A DNA stretch of 40,183 nucleotides from Rhodobacterales bacterium 56_14_T64 (GCA_002162795.1 MAAY01000070.1:1-40183); one strand, 5' to 3'; shown: positions 7,417-16,565, counted from the first letter of the stretch. Numbers and translations: made by a program. The notes: generated by a model not told the origin, from the letters alone.

Positions 7417-8186
7417 AACAGATTGTCGCTTTCGACAAAATCCAACCGATCATGCTCAACTGTGCCCTTATTGATATCCCGCACCTCGACCTTGCCATCG
7501 CCATAGCCGATCACGACGGTGTCACAGATATCTATGAACAAGCCATTTTCAACCACACCTGGCATTTGGTTCATCACCAAGGCCAATTGCCGAGGGTTGC
7601 CAATACGGGTCAGGTGAAGGTCCAAAATGTGGTTGCCTTCGTCGGTGATAAAGGGACGATCTCCATTCATCCGCAGTGTCGCGGAGCGGCCCAGAACGTC
7701 CATGGAAATAAGGGTTTCCTCGATCAGCGCATGGGTGGTTTGCCAGCCAAAGGGAATGACCTCAACCGGTAGAGGAAAGGCACCCAAGGTTTCCACCTCT
7801 TTGCCGACATCGGCAATCACTATCATTTGATCGCTGGCAGTGGCGACGATCTTTTCCTGCAGCAACGCACCGCCGCCACCTTTAATCAGGTTCAGATCCC
7901 CATCGAATTCATCGGCACCGTCAATGGTCAGGTCCAGCCATTTGGCCTCGTCCAATGAGATCACTTCGATGCCCACTTCGCGCGCCAGTTCAGCAGTTCG
8001 CGTCGAGGTTGGGACTCCCTTGATCTTAAGCCCTTCATCGCGGACCATTTCGCCCAGACAACGGACCAGCCATGCGGCGGTTGATCCAGTGCCCAATCCA
8101 ACGCGCATTCCATCCTCGACAAAATCAGCTGCGCGTTTGGCGGCAACAAATTTGGCCTTATCGATGGGGGAAAGTTCTCCGGTCAT
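7398..8186 (-). CDS. rpiA: Ribose-5-phosphate isomerase A
   Basis: A 262-residue RpiA interconverting ribose 5-phosphate and ribulose 5-phosphate in the pentose phosphate pathway. Family motifs are present: GLGTGSTAAW near residue 30, DGADEFD, and the KGGGGALLQEK substrate loop. The start at 8186 (MTGELSPIDKAK) matches the usual N-terminus and has a CGGAG ribosome site; a reading from 8252 would add 22 hydrophobic residues untypical of the family. A 13-bp tandem duplication spans the stop codon (7391-7416). It is divergent from the GST gene. Confidence 0.95.
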   Translation of the reverse strand: MTGELSPIDKAKFVAAKRAADFVEDGMRVGLGTGSTAAWLVRCLGEMVRDEGLKIKGVPTSTRTAELAREVGIEVISLDEAKWLDLTIDGADEFDGDLNLIKGGGGALLQEKIVATASDQMIVIADVGKEVETLGAFPLPVEVIPFGWQTTHALIEETLISMDVLGRSATLRMNGDRPFITDEGNHILDLHLTRIGNPRQLALVMNQMPGVVENGLFIDICDTVVIGYGDGKVEVRDINKGTVEHDRLDFVESDNLFTDLTD

Positions 8187-8319
8187 GACAGTGACTCCGT
8201 AGGTGTGTTTGCAGGCGTTATAGGCAAAGCAGGCCAAGGTTGCGAGCAGCAATTCACGGTCGCGCTGAAAGCACGGGTGACAGAGGTCAGGTGATCCGCT
8301 AGTAACGCCAAAAATACGT

Positions 8320-8335
8320 GTTTCCTATTGGAAAC
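8320..8335. promoter_or_regulatory. Operator-like dyad upstream of the GST gene
   Basis: GTTTCC (8320-8325) and GGAAAC (8330-8335) are separated by TATT, with ACG/CGT half-symmetry further out. It lies about 50 nt upstream of the GST start, in the divergent rpiA/GST promoter region. It resembles a binding site for a small dimeric regulator; which one is unknown. Confidence 0.4.
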
Positions 8336-8384
8336 GTCGGAAATGGACCGCAGCCCAATCCGAGCCTGATCTAGGACTATGGTC

Positions 8385-9092
8385 ATGACCACACGCTATC
8401 GCCTTCACTATGCTCCCGACAACGCTTCGCTGGTGATCCGGCTGGCGCTGGGAGAGCTTGGCATACCTTATGAAACAATACTGGTGGATCGCCGTGCCGA
8501 AACGCAAAACAGCGCCGAATACCGGACGCTGAACCCAAATGGGCTGATCCCCGTGCTGGAAACCCCGGACGGATCGATGTTTGAAACCGCCGCCATTTTG
8601 CTGTGGTTGGCTGATCGTTATGGCGCGTTGGCGCCACCAGCGGCCAGCGATCAACGGGGTGGTTTTCTGAAATGGCTGTTCTTTGCTTCGAACACTTTAC
8701 ACGCCGACATGCGGATGTTGTTTTACCCCGAGAAATACATCGGAGCAGATCGGTCCCAGCAGCAACAATTGCGCCAGATGCAGCGGCAACGATTGCAAGT
8801 CCACCTGAACAACCTGAACGAGGCGGTCGCCGATAACTCGTCTTGGCTGGGTGGCACAGATCCCTCGATCTTGGATATCTATCTGGCTTGCCAGTTGCGT
8901 TGGATGGCACTGTATCCAAAAGAGAGCGATCGCAGCTGGTTTAATCTGACAAATTTCCCACATCTGCACAGTCTGTGCGCCCGCCTTGAGTTGCGCGGCT
9001 CTGTCAAAATTGCCCGCAGCGCCGAAGGTCTCGGTACTACCCCATTCACCAACCCCACCCCAGCCAATCCGCCAGAAGGGTCTGCTACCTGA
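8385..9092 (+). CDS. Glutathione S-transferase family protein
   Basis: A 235-residue GST. The N-terminal thioredoxin-like domain (~1-80) has the NPNGLIPVLE motif with the cis-proline and the FETAAILLWLADRYG glutathione-binding stretch; Ser15 in NASLVIRL is at the usual catalytic Ser/Cys position. The helical C-terminal domain follows and includes the conserved capping motif DPSILDIYLA. An upstream ATG at 8379 is only two nt from the AGGA motif, whereas 8385 is eight nt away and was preferred. The stop overlaps the next gene's start by one base (TGATG), tying it to L-serine dehydratase. The substrate is unknown. Confidence 0.88.
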   Translation: MTTRYRLHYAPDNASLVIRLALGELGIPYETILVDRRAETQNSAEYRTLNPNGLIPVLETPDGSMFETAAILLWLADRYGALAPPAASDQRGGFLKWLFFASNTLHADMRMLFYPEKYIGADRSQQQQLRQMQRQRLQVHLNNLNEAVADNSSWLGGTDPSILDIYLACQLRWMALYPKESDRSWFNLTNFPHLHSLCARLELRGSVKIARSAEGLGTTPFTNPTPANPPEGSAT

Positions 9093-10465
9093 TGTTTCTC
9101 TCTGTGTTTGATATGTTCAAAGTGGGCATCGGCCCGTCCTCGTCGCATACTATGGGCCCCATGGTGGCTGCTGCGCGGTTCCTCGACCTGATGCGCGCCT
9201 CACCCTTTGCGTTCCACGGCGTCAAAGCCTCGTTGCATGGCTCACTGGCCTTTACCGGAGTTGGCCATGCTACCGACCGCGCCACCATCTTGGGTCTCGC
9301 CGGATTTCTGCCCGACACCTATGATAATGCCAAGGCCGACGAGGCGCTGGCAGCAATCAATGCCGAGAAACAAGTGCACCCAGAGGGACTTAATCCACTT
9401 CAGTTCGACCCCAACACCGACATGGTCTTTGACTACGATCACACACTGAGTGGCCATGCCAACGGCATGATCCTAATGGCCACCGACGCGCAGGGCGACG
9501 TCTCGTTGCAGCAAGTGTATTACTCGGTCGGCGGCGGCTTTGTATTGACCGAAGAAGAACTGACTGAGGGAAAAGACACGGATGAGGGCGCGCCAGTCCC
9601 CTTCCCGTTCCAATCCGCCACTGAGATGCTGCAGATGGCGAAATCCAGCGGCAAGACCATCGCCGGCATGAAACGCGCCAATGAAGTGTCGCGGGGCTGC
9701 GAGCAAAGCTTGGCCGAGGGCACGGCACGACTGTGGCAGGTGATGAACGACTGCATTGAACGCGGTTTGGTGCGGGATGGCATCCTGCCCGGCGGGTTGA
9801 ACGTGCGGCGCCGCGCCAAAGGCATCCATGACGCCTTGCAGGCCGAACGTGGCATGAACCTAACCGCCCCCCATACCATCAACGATTGGATGGTTGTCTA
9901 TGCCATGGCGGTGAACGAGGAAAACGCAGCCGGCGGCCAGGTTGTCACCGCACCGACCAATGGCGCCGCCGGAGTGCTGCCCGCCACCCTGCGCTATTAT
10001 CTTGACCATGTGCCCGGTGCCGCACCAAGCCATATCGAGGATTTCCTGCTCACAGCCGCCGCCATCGGCGGGTTGGTGAAATACAACGCCTCGATCTCGG
10101 GCGCCGAAGCCGGGTGTCAGGCCGAGGTCGGATCGGCTGCGGCGATGGCTGCGGCAGGTTTATGTGCGGTGATGGGTGGCAGCCCGGAACAGGTCGAAAA
10201 CGCCGCCGAAATCGCGCTGGAGCATCATCTGGGCATGACCTGCGACCCGGTCAAAGGTCTGGTGCAGGTGCCCTGTATCGAGCGCAACGGGCTGGGCGCA
10301 ATCAAGGCGGTGTCCGCCGCATCGCTGGCCTTGCGCGGCGACGGGCAGCACTTTGTGCCTTTGGATGCGGCGATTGAAACCATGCGACAGACTGGCCAGG
10401 ATATGCACGAGAAATACAAAGAGACATCTCTTGGAGGTTTGGCGGTCAATGTGCCAAATTGTTGA
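9092..10465 (+). CDS. sdaA: L-serine ammonia-lyase, iron-sulfur type
   Basis: A 457-residue single-chain L-serine dehydratase converting L-serine to pyruvate and ammonia with a [4Fe-4S] cluster. The N-terminal [15 protein letters not shown] motif is characteristic. Cluster-ligand cysteines are at 342 (GAEAGCQ), 384 (GMTCDPVKG) and 395 (VPCIERN). The very last residue is Cys457; in the Legionella type II enzyme the C-terminal cysteine reaches into the active site, and the spacing here is the same with an offset of one. The ATG overlaps the GST stop by one base and there is little room for a separate ribosome site, so translation is probably coupled. Confidence 0.95.
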   Translation: MFLSVFDMFKVGIGPSSSHTMGPMVAAARFLDLMRASPFAFHGVKASLHGSLAFTGVGHATDRATILGLAGFLPDTYDNAKADEALAAINAEKQVHPEGLNPLQFDPNTDMVFDYDHTLSGHANGMILMATDAQGDVSLQQVYYSVGGGFVLTEEELTEGKDTDEGAPVPFPFQSATEMLQMAKSSGKTIAGMKRANEVSRGCEQSLAEGTARLWQVMNDCIERGLVRDGILPGGLNVRRRAKGIHDALQAERGMNLTAPHTINDWMVVYAMAVNEENAAGGQVVTAPTNGAAGVLPATLRYYLDHVPGAAPSHIEDFLLTAAAIGGLVKYNASISGAEAGCQAEVGSAAAMAAAGLCAVMGGSPEQVENAAEIALEHHLGMTCDPVKGLVQVPCIERNGLGAIKAVSAASLALRGDGQHFVPLDAAIETMRQTGQDMHEKYKETSLGGLAVNVPNC

Positions 10466-10527
10466 AATAGCGATAACATTTTCAACCATGACTTGCATTT
10501 CATCAGGCCTGAGCCTAGCGTAAATCT

Positions 10528-11460
10528 ATGACACGAGATCATCCTACACTTGGTATCCTGCTGATGTTGGGGTTTTGTGTCGTCGCGCCTCTGGGCGACG
10601 CGGTGGCCAAGCTGTTGGGCGGCACGGTACCGCTGGGTCAGTTACTGTTTATCCGCTTTGCAGTGCAGGTCATCTTGCTGACGCCGCTGGTCTGGGTCAC
10701 CCGGCGGCAATGGCGTATGCGTGGTCGCGTGCTCAGGCTGACGTTCCTGCGCACCCTGCTGCATATAGCCGGCATCGGTGCCATGTTCACGGCGCTGAAA
10801 TACCTGCCGCTGGCGGATGCTATCGCCATCGCCTTTGTTATGCCGTTCATCATGCTGCTGCTAGGCAAATACGTACTTGGCGAAGAGATCGGCATGCACC
10901 GTCTAGGCGCCTGCGTTGTTGGCTTTGGCGGCACCCTTCTGGTAATCCAACCCAGCTTTGTCCAGGTCGGTTGGCCCGCTCTGTGGCCGATGCTGATGGC
11001 GGTAATTTTTGCTTTCTTCATGCTGGTGACACGACAGATTGCCAAAGACACTGACCCAATCGGCCTGCAGGCTGTGTCGGGTGTGATGGCTTGCCTGCTG
11101 ATGGCGCCACTGCTGTTGATCGGCAACCAGCTGGAAATCGCCGCGCTGATGATGCAGCCCCAAGACAGCCACGGCTGGTTTTTGCTGGTCGCCATTGGCG
11201 GACTTGGCACCGTGGCCCATCTGCTGATGACCTGGAGCCTGCGCTATGCTCCGGCCGCAACGCTGGCGTCGATGCAATACCTTGAAATCCCGGTGGCCAC
11301 CCTGATTGGCTGGCTGATCTTTGACCAGCTGCCCAATACACTGGCCTCGGTTGGGATCGCGGTGACGATCGCTGCCGGGCTTTATGTGATCATGCGCGAA
11401 CGGATCGCCGCCAAACAGCTGAGCCTCACCAAGACGGAGCCCTCGCAATCGACTGCATGA
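10528..11460 (+). CDS. DMT-superfamily (EamA) transporter
   Basis: A 310-residue integral membrane protein with about ten hydrophobic helices in two EamA-type halves, as in drug/metabolite transporters of the inner membrane. The N-terminal half carries the usual LGDAVAKLLGG and LRTLLHIAGIGAMFTALKYLPLADA stretches, given here only to mark the family. The substrate cannot be predicted; many relatives export amino acids or related metabolites, which would fit the preceding serine dehydratase, but that is inference. There is no clear ribosome site before the ATG. The last 35 bases overlap the 3' end of the convergent thiamine pyrophosphokinase gene. Confidence 0.9.
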   Translation: MTRDHPTLGILLMLGFCVVAPLGDAVAKLLGGTVPLGQLLFIRFAVQVILLTPLVWVTRRQWRMRGRVLRLTFLRTLLHIAGIGAMFTALKYLPLADAIAIAFVMPFIMLLLGKYVLGEEIGMHRLGACVVGFGGTLLVIQPSFVQVGWPALWPMLMAVIFAFFMLVTRQIAKDTDPIGLQAVSGVMACLLMAPLLLIGNQLEIAALMMQPQDSHGWFLLVAIGGLGTVAHLLMTWSLRYAPAATLASMQYLEIPVATLIGWLIFDQLPNTLASVGIAVTIAAGLYVIMRERIAAKQLSLTKTEPSQSTA

Positions 11461-12088
11461 GCTGCGGCAGATAGCACCGGGGCACAATCCCCAGCATCCC
11501 CGGCCCGTCCATTGCCAATGTCACTGGCCCCTCGGCCCGATTCGAGGTGCCAATGCGCCCCATCGGCGACAGGTGCAGCCCCTCCAGTGGCCATTCCAGC
11601 CCGGTGGAGCGCCCGGTTATTGCGCCCAATGGGAACAATGACACGATATCCCCGCTTTGCGTTGGCAGGCTGATTTCTGGCGGCACATGAAAGATCACCT
11701 CATGCTCACCCAGCAGGATGCTAGGGCTGCCCAGCACCTGCACCAGGGTGTTAAAGGCGGCCAACTGATGATCCACCCGACCGCCCAGAAACCCCACCGC
11801 TACCACCACCGGGGCCTTAATGAAACTCAACGCCTTGTGGAAATCCGTGTTGGTCTGCTCGGCGATCTCAAAAATCGTATTTGGCGCCAATTGCTTGCGC
11901 ACTATATTCGATAGAGAGTCCAAGTCTCCAATTACTGCCTGCGGTTTGTGCCCCTCGGCCAAGGCCCGTTCGGCACCACCATCAGCGGCGACCAGAAAAG
12001 GTGCGAGGGATAATGCAAGATCCAGATCCCCTGCGGCGACAGCCCCGCCTCCGATCAAGGTTACTGGCTCCATTTGCTCAACAATCAC
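11426..12088 (-). CDS. Thiamine pyrophosphokinase
   Basis: A 220-residue enzyme transferring pyrophosphate from ATP to thiamine to give thiamine diphosphate. Motifs include AADGGAERAL, the metal-binding GDLDSL, TDFHKAL and GGRVDHQLA, all in family order. The start is the GTG at 12088, preceded by GGGGAG six nt away; an ATG five codons later has a poorer ribosome site. No thi-box is seen in its leader. It overlaps the tail of the convergent transporter gene by 35 bp and is divergent from the acidic protein gene. Confidence 0.92.
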   Translation of the reverse strand: MIVEQMEPVTLIGGGAVAAGDLDLALSLAPFLVAADGGAERALAEGHKPQAVIGDLDSLSNIVRKQLAPNTIFEIAEQTNTDFHKALSFIKAPVVVAVGFLGGRVDHQLAAFNTLVQVLGSPSILLGEHEVIFHVPPEISLPTQSGDIVSLFPLGAITGRSTGLEWPLEGLHLSPMGRIGTSNRAEGPVTLAMDGPGMLGIVPRCYLPQLMQSIARAPSW

Positions 12089-12235
12089 CGTTCGCTCCCC
12101 AGTATTCTCTTAGATATCGAAACAAGCCACAATCTGGTCACAAAATGATACGATCAATTGCATGGATTCGGACAGAATTTGACGCTCTGCGCCCATTATG
12201 TAAACGGCAATGGCTTTGGCGAGGACAAGATTCCT

Positions 12236-14488
12236 ATGGTACAAAATAACAAAGTTTTAACTGTTTCTTATGGAACTTTCTCTTGCACGCTAGAGGGGTT
12301 CGACGATTCGTTCGATACAATGAAGGCGATTGCTGAGTATTTTCGCGATCTGGCATCGGATGACCGCTACTTCGGGGCGGAACCACCGCAGCCCGATGCC
12401 GAGATGCTGACCCGCATCGCTCAGCGTGAGATCGACCGCCAGGTCGAAGCCCGCACCAGTGATGGGGCTGTCCACCTTCGTGCAACTGACCCAACCCCCG
12501 AAGCCGCCCCACAAACCGCAGAGGTCAGCGTCCCGGTCACCCCAGTCGCCGTTGAGGTTGAGGCACCGGAGCAAGCGGTAGAGCAGACCGTTGAAGCAGA
12601 AGTAGAATTGGCAGTTGTTGAGGCCGCAGCGCCAGTCGCCGAGGAGCTCAGCGAAGCCGCTGCTGAAGTCGCCCCTGTTGCTGAAGCGGCTCCTGTAATT
12701 GAAACACCTGAACTAACTGAACAACAGGACGATGGCATTGATTTGGCTGCCGTGGCTGCGGCTGTTGCAGCGCCAGAGACAACAGAGCTCCCGCCTGTCG
12801 AAGATATTGCTGTCGCCGAAGAGGCTGACGCCGGTGATGACACTGTCCCGGCTGCCGACAGTATCGCCGCCAAACTGCAGCGCATCCGCGCCGTAGTTGC
12901 CCAAGCGCCGCGCGACGAAGAGTTTTCAGAAGACGAGCATGCAGAGCTGTTCATCAGTGAGTCCGCAGTAGATATCGCAGCCGCCATGCGGCTGGACGAC
13001 GAAGCAGGGCAAGCTGCGGAAGAAGAGGAAAGCCAGGATCAGGAAGAGATCGCTATCGCGCTCGACCGGATTGACCAGCGTCAGGCAGACACCAGCACCG
13101 AGACGGCTGAGACAGACGATGAGACCGAAGTTCAGGTCGAAGCAGAGGTTACAGCTGAAGCCGAAGATGAGACCGAAGCAGAGCTCATTGCTGACGTTGA
13201 GCCCGAAGTTGAAGTTACAGTTGAAGTCGAACCCGAGGTTGAGGTTGAGGTTGAGGTTGAGGTTACAGCTGAAACCGAGGCTGAAGTTGAATCCACAAGC
13301 GACGATGCGCCCGAGGTTGAAGAGCCGATCGCTGATGAAGCCGCTGATGAAGACGACAGCCTGTTCGAAGACCTGGAAGATCGCTCCAGCAGTCAAGAGG
13401 CTGATGCCTCGGATGAAGATGCCAATATTCTGGCCGAGGTGGCAAAACATACCTCCTCAACCGAGGCAACTGGCGAAGAGAATGAGACCAAATCTCCGTT
13501 GCGGGCAAGAATTGTCCGGGTTAAGCGGGCCGATATCGACCGGGCCCTCGAATCCGGCGAGCTGGAAGAAATTGTTGATGAAGCGCTAGAACAAGCACCT
13601 GAAACCTCGCTGTCCGATGCCGATGAGGCAGATCTGTTGCGGGAACTAGCTGCTGTCGAGGCCGAGCTTCTTGCCAGTGACGAGAAATCAGATACGCCCG
13701 CAGAGCAGGAAGAGACAGAAATTCCAGAAGCTGAGACTGACGCCGTCGAGGTGGTTACAGAGGAAATCGCAAAGGCCCCGGCAACGCCAACCTCGATGCG
13801 TCCTGCTGCTGAAACTCTGGATAGTGACGTCTCGCGCTTGATGGCTGCTGCGGATGAAAAACTGGAAGATCCCGAATCCTCGTCGTCCCGTGAAACTTAC
13901 GACCATCTGCGTGCTGCTATGGCTGCCGCGCAGGCCGATCGCGCCGCTGGCGGCAGTGTCGGATCAGGTGTGCGCGACGAAGCATACCGCGAGGATCTGG
14001 CCAGCGTCGTTCGCCCGCGCCGCCCGGCTGCGGCCAAGACCAGCTCGCGTCGCCCCACCCCCGCAACCCGTCCGGCACCGCTGAAACTGGTTGCCGAACA
14101 GCGCATCGACGAAGCACCGGCCAAACCAAGCGGCCCGGTTCGCCCGCGCCGGATTGCCTCCTCGCAAGCAGATGAAGCTGAGTTTGCTGACAAGGGTCGG
14201 GTCGGCGGTTTTGCCGACTATGCCACGGAATGTGGCGCGGCTGAATTGCATGAACTGCTAGAGGCCGCCGCGTCATACATGAGCTTTGTTGAGGGTCGCG
14301 ACCACTTCTCACGTCCGCAGCTGATGAACAAAGTCAAACAGTTGGACAGCGCCGAGTTCAATCGTGAGGACGGGTTGAGATCCTTTGGTCAGTTGTTGCG
14401 CGAAGGCAAAATCGAGAAAACCAGCAATGGCCAGTTCACTGTATCGGGCCAGATTGGATTTCGCCCCGGCGAGCGCGCCGCCAGCTGA
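12236..14488 (+). CDS. Large acidic protein of unknown function
   Basis: A 750-residue protein I cannot assign. The first ~70 residues look folded (VLTVSYGTFSCTLEGFDD, then helix DTMKAIAEYFRDLASD). A very long Glu/Ala/Val/Asp-rich region (~85-560) follows, with runs such as VEVEVEVEV, then a basic stretch rich in Arg, Pro and Ala (~590-640). The last ~95 residues look folded again (GFADYATECGAAELHELLEAA, RDHFSRPQLMNKV). No signal peptide or membrane helix is seen, so it is probably cytoplasmic. The start at 12236 has a GAGGA site ten nt upstream; the reading from 12158 has no support. Acidic linkers between conserved ends suggest a scaffold or adaptor, but this is inference. It stands alone between the thiamine pyrophosphokinase and DUF2842 genes. 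Confidence 0.8.
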   Translation: MVQNNKVLTVSYGTFSCTLEGFDDSFDTMKAIAEYFRDLASDDRYFGAEPPQPDAEMLTRIAQREIDRQVEARTSDGAVHLRATDPTPEAAPQTAEVSVPVTPVAVEVEAPEQAVEQTVEAEVELAVVEAAAPVAEELSEAAAEVAPVAEAAPVIETPELTEQQDDGIDLAAVAAAVAAPETTELPPVEDIAVAEEADAGDDTVPAADSIAAKLQRIRAVVAQAPRDEEFSEDEHAELFISESAVDIAAAMRLDDEAGQAAEEEESQDQEEIAIALDRIDQRQADTSTETAETDDETEVQVEAEVTAEAEDETEAELIADVEPEVEVTVEVEPEVEVEVEVEVTAETEAEVESTSDDAPEVEEPIADEAADEDDSLFEDLEDRSSSQEADASDEDANILAEVAKHTSSTEATGEENETKSPLRARIVRVKRADIDRALESGELEEIVDEALEQAPETSLSDADEADLLRELAAVEAELLASDEKSDTPAEQEETEIPEAETDAVEVVTEEIAKAPATPTSMRPAAETLDSDVSRLMAAADEKLEDPESSSSRETYDHLRAAMAAAQADRAAGGSVGSGVRDEAYREDLASVVRPRRPAAAKTSSRRPTPATRPAPLKLVAEQRIDEAPAKPSGPVRPRRIASSQADEAEFADKGRVGGFADYATECGAAELHELLEAAASYMSFVEGRDHFSRPQLMNKVKQLDSAEFNREDGLRSFGQLLREGKIEKTSNGQFTVSGQIGFRPGERAAS
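13235..13264. repeat. Five tandem GAGGTT hexamers
   Basis: Five exact GAGGTT units encode the Glu-Val run of the large acidic protein. Hexamer gain or loss would preserve the frame, so the tract can change length without breaking the gene. A related 15-bp direct repeat, GAGGTTACAGCTGAA, occurs at 13145-13159 and 13259-13273. Confidence 0.85.
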
Positions 14489-14507
14489 ACCTCATAAGAT
14501 TCACAGC

Positions 14508-14539
14508 AAAAAAGGCAGGTCTCGCGACCTGCCTTTTTT
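14508..14539. terminator. Bidirectional intrinsic terminator
   Basis: A perfect 14-bp stem, AAAAAAGGCAGGTC (14508-14521) against GACCTGCCTTTTTT (14526-14539), with a TCGC loop. It sits between the convergent acidic-protein and DUF2842 genes and can serve both. Confidence 0.95.
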
Positions 14540-14557
14540 GTTTGGGTAACCTTGGGA

Positions 14558-14797
14558 TCATTCCTCCGGTGGAGCATCCGGATCAGCCTGACCAATACCG
14601 CGAAACAGCGATTTGAACGGTAGGATCCAGGCAATGCCCAGAACAATATAGACCACCAGTTGCAGCAGCACCGATTGGCCGCCAAACAGCCCGCCCAAGG
14701 TGGATGCCACGATGATATAGAGCGGCAATCCTACCAGCAGCACTACCATGGACCAGCGGCGCCGGGCTTTATAGCTGAGACCGGGTTTATCAGCCAT
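14558..14797 (-). CDS. DUF2842 family small membrane protein
   Basis: A 79-residue protein with two membrane helices (~17-36 and ~44-62) and the C-terminal segment LPFKSLFRGIGQADPD. Length and sequence style match DUF2842, common in Rhodobacteraceae and without known function. Its ATG overlaps the purA stop in an ATGA, so it is co-translated with adenylosuccinate synthase; whether they are functionally related is not evident. Confidence 0.78.
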   Translation of the reverse strand: MADKPGLSYKARRRWSMVVLLVGLPLYIIVASTLGGLFGGQSVLLQLVVYIVLGIAWILPFKSLFRGIGQADPDAPPEE

Positions 14798-16092
14798 CAG
14801 TCTTCAAACGGGTCGGTTACTAGAATGGTATCCTCCCGCTCCGGGCTGGTGGAGAGCATGGCTACCGGGCAGCCGATCAGCTCTTCGACGCGACGTACAT
14901 ATTTGATCGCATTGGCTGGCAGATCGGCCCAGCTGCGTGCACCTTCGGTGGATTCGCTCCAACCTGGCATTTCTTCATAGACCGGGGTGCAGCGCGCCTG
15001 TTGATCAGCGGCAGTGGGCAGATAATCCAGCGTCTTGCCGTCCAACAGGTAGCTGGTGCAGATCTTCAGGGTCTCAAAGCCATCCAGAACGTCCAGCTTG
15101 GTGAAAGCAATGCCATTGACGCCCGAGGTGGCGCAGGTCTGACGCACCAGAACCGCATCAAACCAGCCGCAACGCCGCTGGCGTCCGGTATTGGTGCCAA
15201 ATTCATGACCGCGCTCGCCTAAGCGCTGGCCATCTGCATCGTTTAGCTCAGCCGGGAACGGACCTTCGCCAACGCGGGTGGTATAGGCTTTGACAATACC
15301 CAGCACAAAATCGATGGCGCCGGGGCCCATGCCAGTGCCGGTTGCAGCCTGACCGGCAATCACATTCGACGAGGTGACAAAAGGATAGGTGCCAAAATCG
15401 ATATCCAGCAACGCGCCCTGAGCGCCCTCAAACAAGATCCGTTTGCCCGCCTTGCGTTTGTCGTTCAGCACTTTCCACACGGGTGCGGCAAACTGCAAAA
15501 TCTGCGGTGCAATTTCTTTAAGCTGTGCAACCAGAGCATCGCGGTCAATTGGCTCAATCCCCAGACCTTTGCGCAATGGGTCATGGTGCTGCAGCGCGCG
15601 GTCGACGCGGGCCTCCAGTGTGGCCGCATCGGCCAAGTCAGCAACACGGATTGAGCGGCGACCCACTTTGTCTTCATAGGCCGGGCCAATGCCACGTCCT
15701 GTGGTGCCAATCTTGGTGCCCTTGCTGGCAATTTCTTCGCGGGCTCGGTCCAATTCGCCGTGGATCGGCAAGATCAGCGGTGTGTTCTCGGCAATCATCA
15801 GAGTCTCGGGCGTGACGGTCACGCCCTGTTTCTGGATGCCTGCAATCTCTTTCATCAGGTGCCAAGGGTCCAGCACCACACCATTGCCGATCACACTTAG
15901 CTTGCCGCCGCGCACGATACCGGATGGCAATGCGGCCAGTTTGAACACCTCGCCGTCGATGACCAGTGTATGGCCCGCGTTATGACCACCCTGAAAACGC
16001 GCGATGACATCCGCGCGCTCGCTGAGCCAGTCTACGATCTTGCCTTTTCCCTCGTCACCCCATTGGGCGCCGACTACGACGACATTGGCCAT
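14797..16092 (-). CDS. purA: Adenylosuccinate synthase
   Basis: A 431-residue enzyme that joins IMP and aspartate using GTP, the first committed step to AMP. The N-terminus [18 protein letters not shown] is the GTP-binding and catalytic-Asp motif, followed by QGGHNAGHT with the catalytic His; [13 protein letters not shown] is the IMP loop. The start at 16092 has an AAGGA site seven nt away and gives the usual family length, whereas 16179 would add 29 residues with no counterpart. The leader contains a GCCCCCC (16122-16128) / GGGGGGC (16141-16147) hairpin of unknown effect. Confidence 0.96.
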   Translation of the reverse strand: MANVVVVGAQWGDEGKGKIVDWLSERADVIARFQGGHNAGHTLVIDGEVFKLAALPSGIVRGGKLSVIGNGVVLDPWHLMKEIAGIQKQGVTVTPETLMIAENTPLILPIHGELDRAREEIASKGTKIGTTGRGIGPAYEDKVGRRSIRVADLADAATLEARVDRALQHHDPLRKGLGIEPIDRDALVAQLKEIAPQILQFAAPVWKVLNDKRKAGKRILFEGAQGALLDIDFGTYPFVTSSNVIAGQAATGTGMGPGAIDFVLGIVKAYTTRVGEGPFPAELNDADGQRLGERGHEFGTNTGRQRRCGWFDAVLVRQTCATSGVNGIAFTKLDVLDGFETLKICTSYLLDGKTLDYLPTAADQQARCTPVYEEMPGWSESTEGARSWADLPANAIKYVRRVEELIGCPVAMLSTSPEREDTILVTDPFED

Positions 16093-16202
16093 ATCTGGTC
16101 CTTTGTATTTGTCTGAAACCGGCCCCCCTATAGCGGTGCTGGGGGGCTTGTGGAACCACAAATTCGTCGCAGGGGGCATTCATCCCCAACAATAGGGAAA
16201 AT

Positions 16203-16227
16203 CGGTGCGTGCAAGCACACACCCTAC
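16203..16227. repeat. Dispersed near-palindromic 25-bp element, copy 1
   Basis: The core GGTGCGTGC-AA-GCACACACC ends in CCTAC. The arms pair over nine positions with one wobble. It lies 5 nt after the stop codon of the nitrile hydratase accessory gene (minus strand) and is identical over 25 bases to copy 2 at 20211-20235. Confidence 0.85.
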
Positions 16228-16232
16228 GCAGA

Positions 16233-16565
16233 TTACAACCCGGACAGTCGTACGGACGCACCGTGCGGCGTATTCAGATAGGCGCGTTGCCAGTCATCGC
16301 GGAGACGGTCGACTTCTGCCTGTGGCGCAGCGCCGTCTTCCGCCAGAATCAGCTCGAGCGTTTCCAGCCAGGCGTTGAAATAGTCGTCGCCTCCGTCTAA
16401 TTCACGATCCAATCCACGTCGCGCCAGAACCCCAGAAAAGCGGGACACCCAGTCAGGCCAGGTGAAGCGGCCAGATTCGTTCAACGACACGGTGAGCGCA
16501 AAGATCTGGGCGTGCCAGGGTTGTCGGAACACCGGATCCGGCGCAGAGGCCGTGAGGCAGGTCAT
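16233..16565 (-). CDS. Nitrile hydratase accessory (activator) protein
   Basis: A 110-residue protein resembling the small accessory proteins encoded beside cobalt-type nitrile hydratases, which share similarity with the beta-subunit N-terminus and help load the metal by subunit exchange. The segment PWHAQIFALTVSLNESGRFTWPDW is typical of that family. The ATG at 16565 overlaps the beta-subunit stop (ATGA); an in-frame GTG at 16589 is possible but less attractive. It is the last gene of the alpha-beta-accessory operon, and a copy of the dispersed palindrome follows its stop. Confidence 0.85.
   Translation of the reverse strand: MTCLTASAPDPVFRQPWHAQIFALTVSLNESGRFTWPDWVSRFSGVLARRGLDRELDGGDDYFNAWLETLELILAEDGAAPQAEVDRLRDDWQRAYLNTPHGASVRLSGL

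Noticed and set aside
13235-13264. Tandem repeats considered as a CRISPR-like array
   Set aside because: The units are 6 bp, have no spacers and lie inside an open reading frame.
12926-13450. Open frame antisense to the acidic protein gene, with repetitive Leu/Asn/Phe runs
   Set aside because: It mirrors the Glu/Val hexamer repeats of the sense gene and has no ribosome site.
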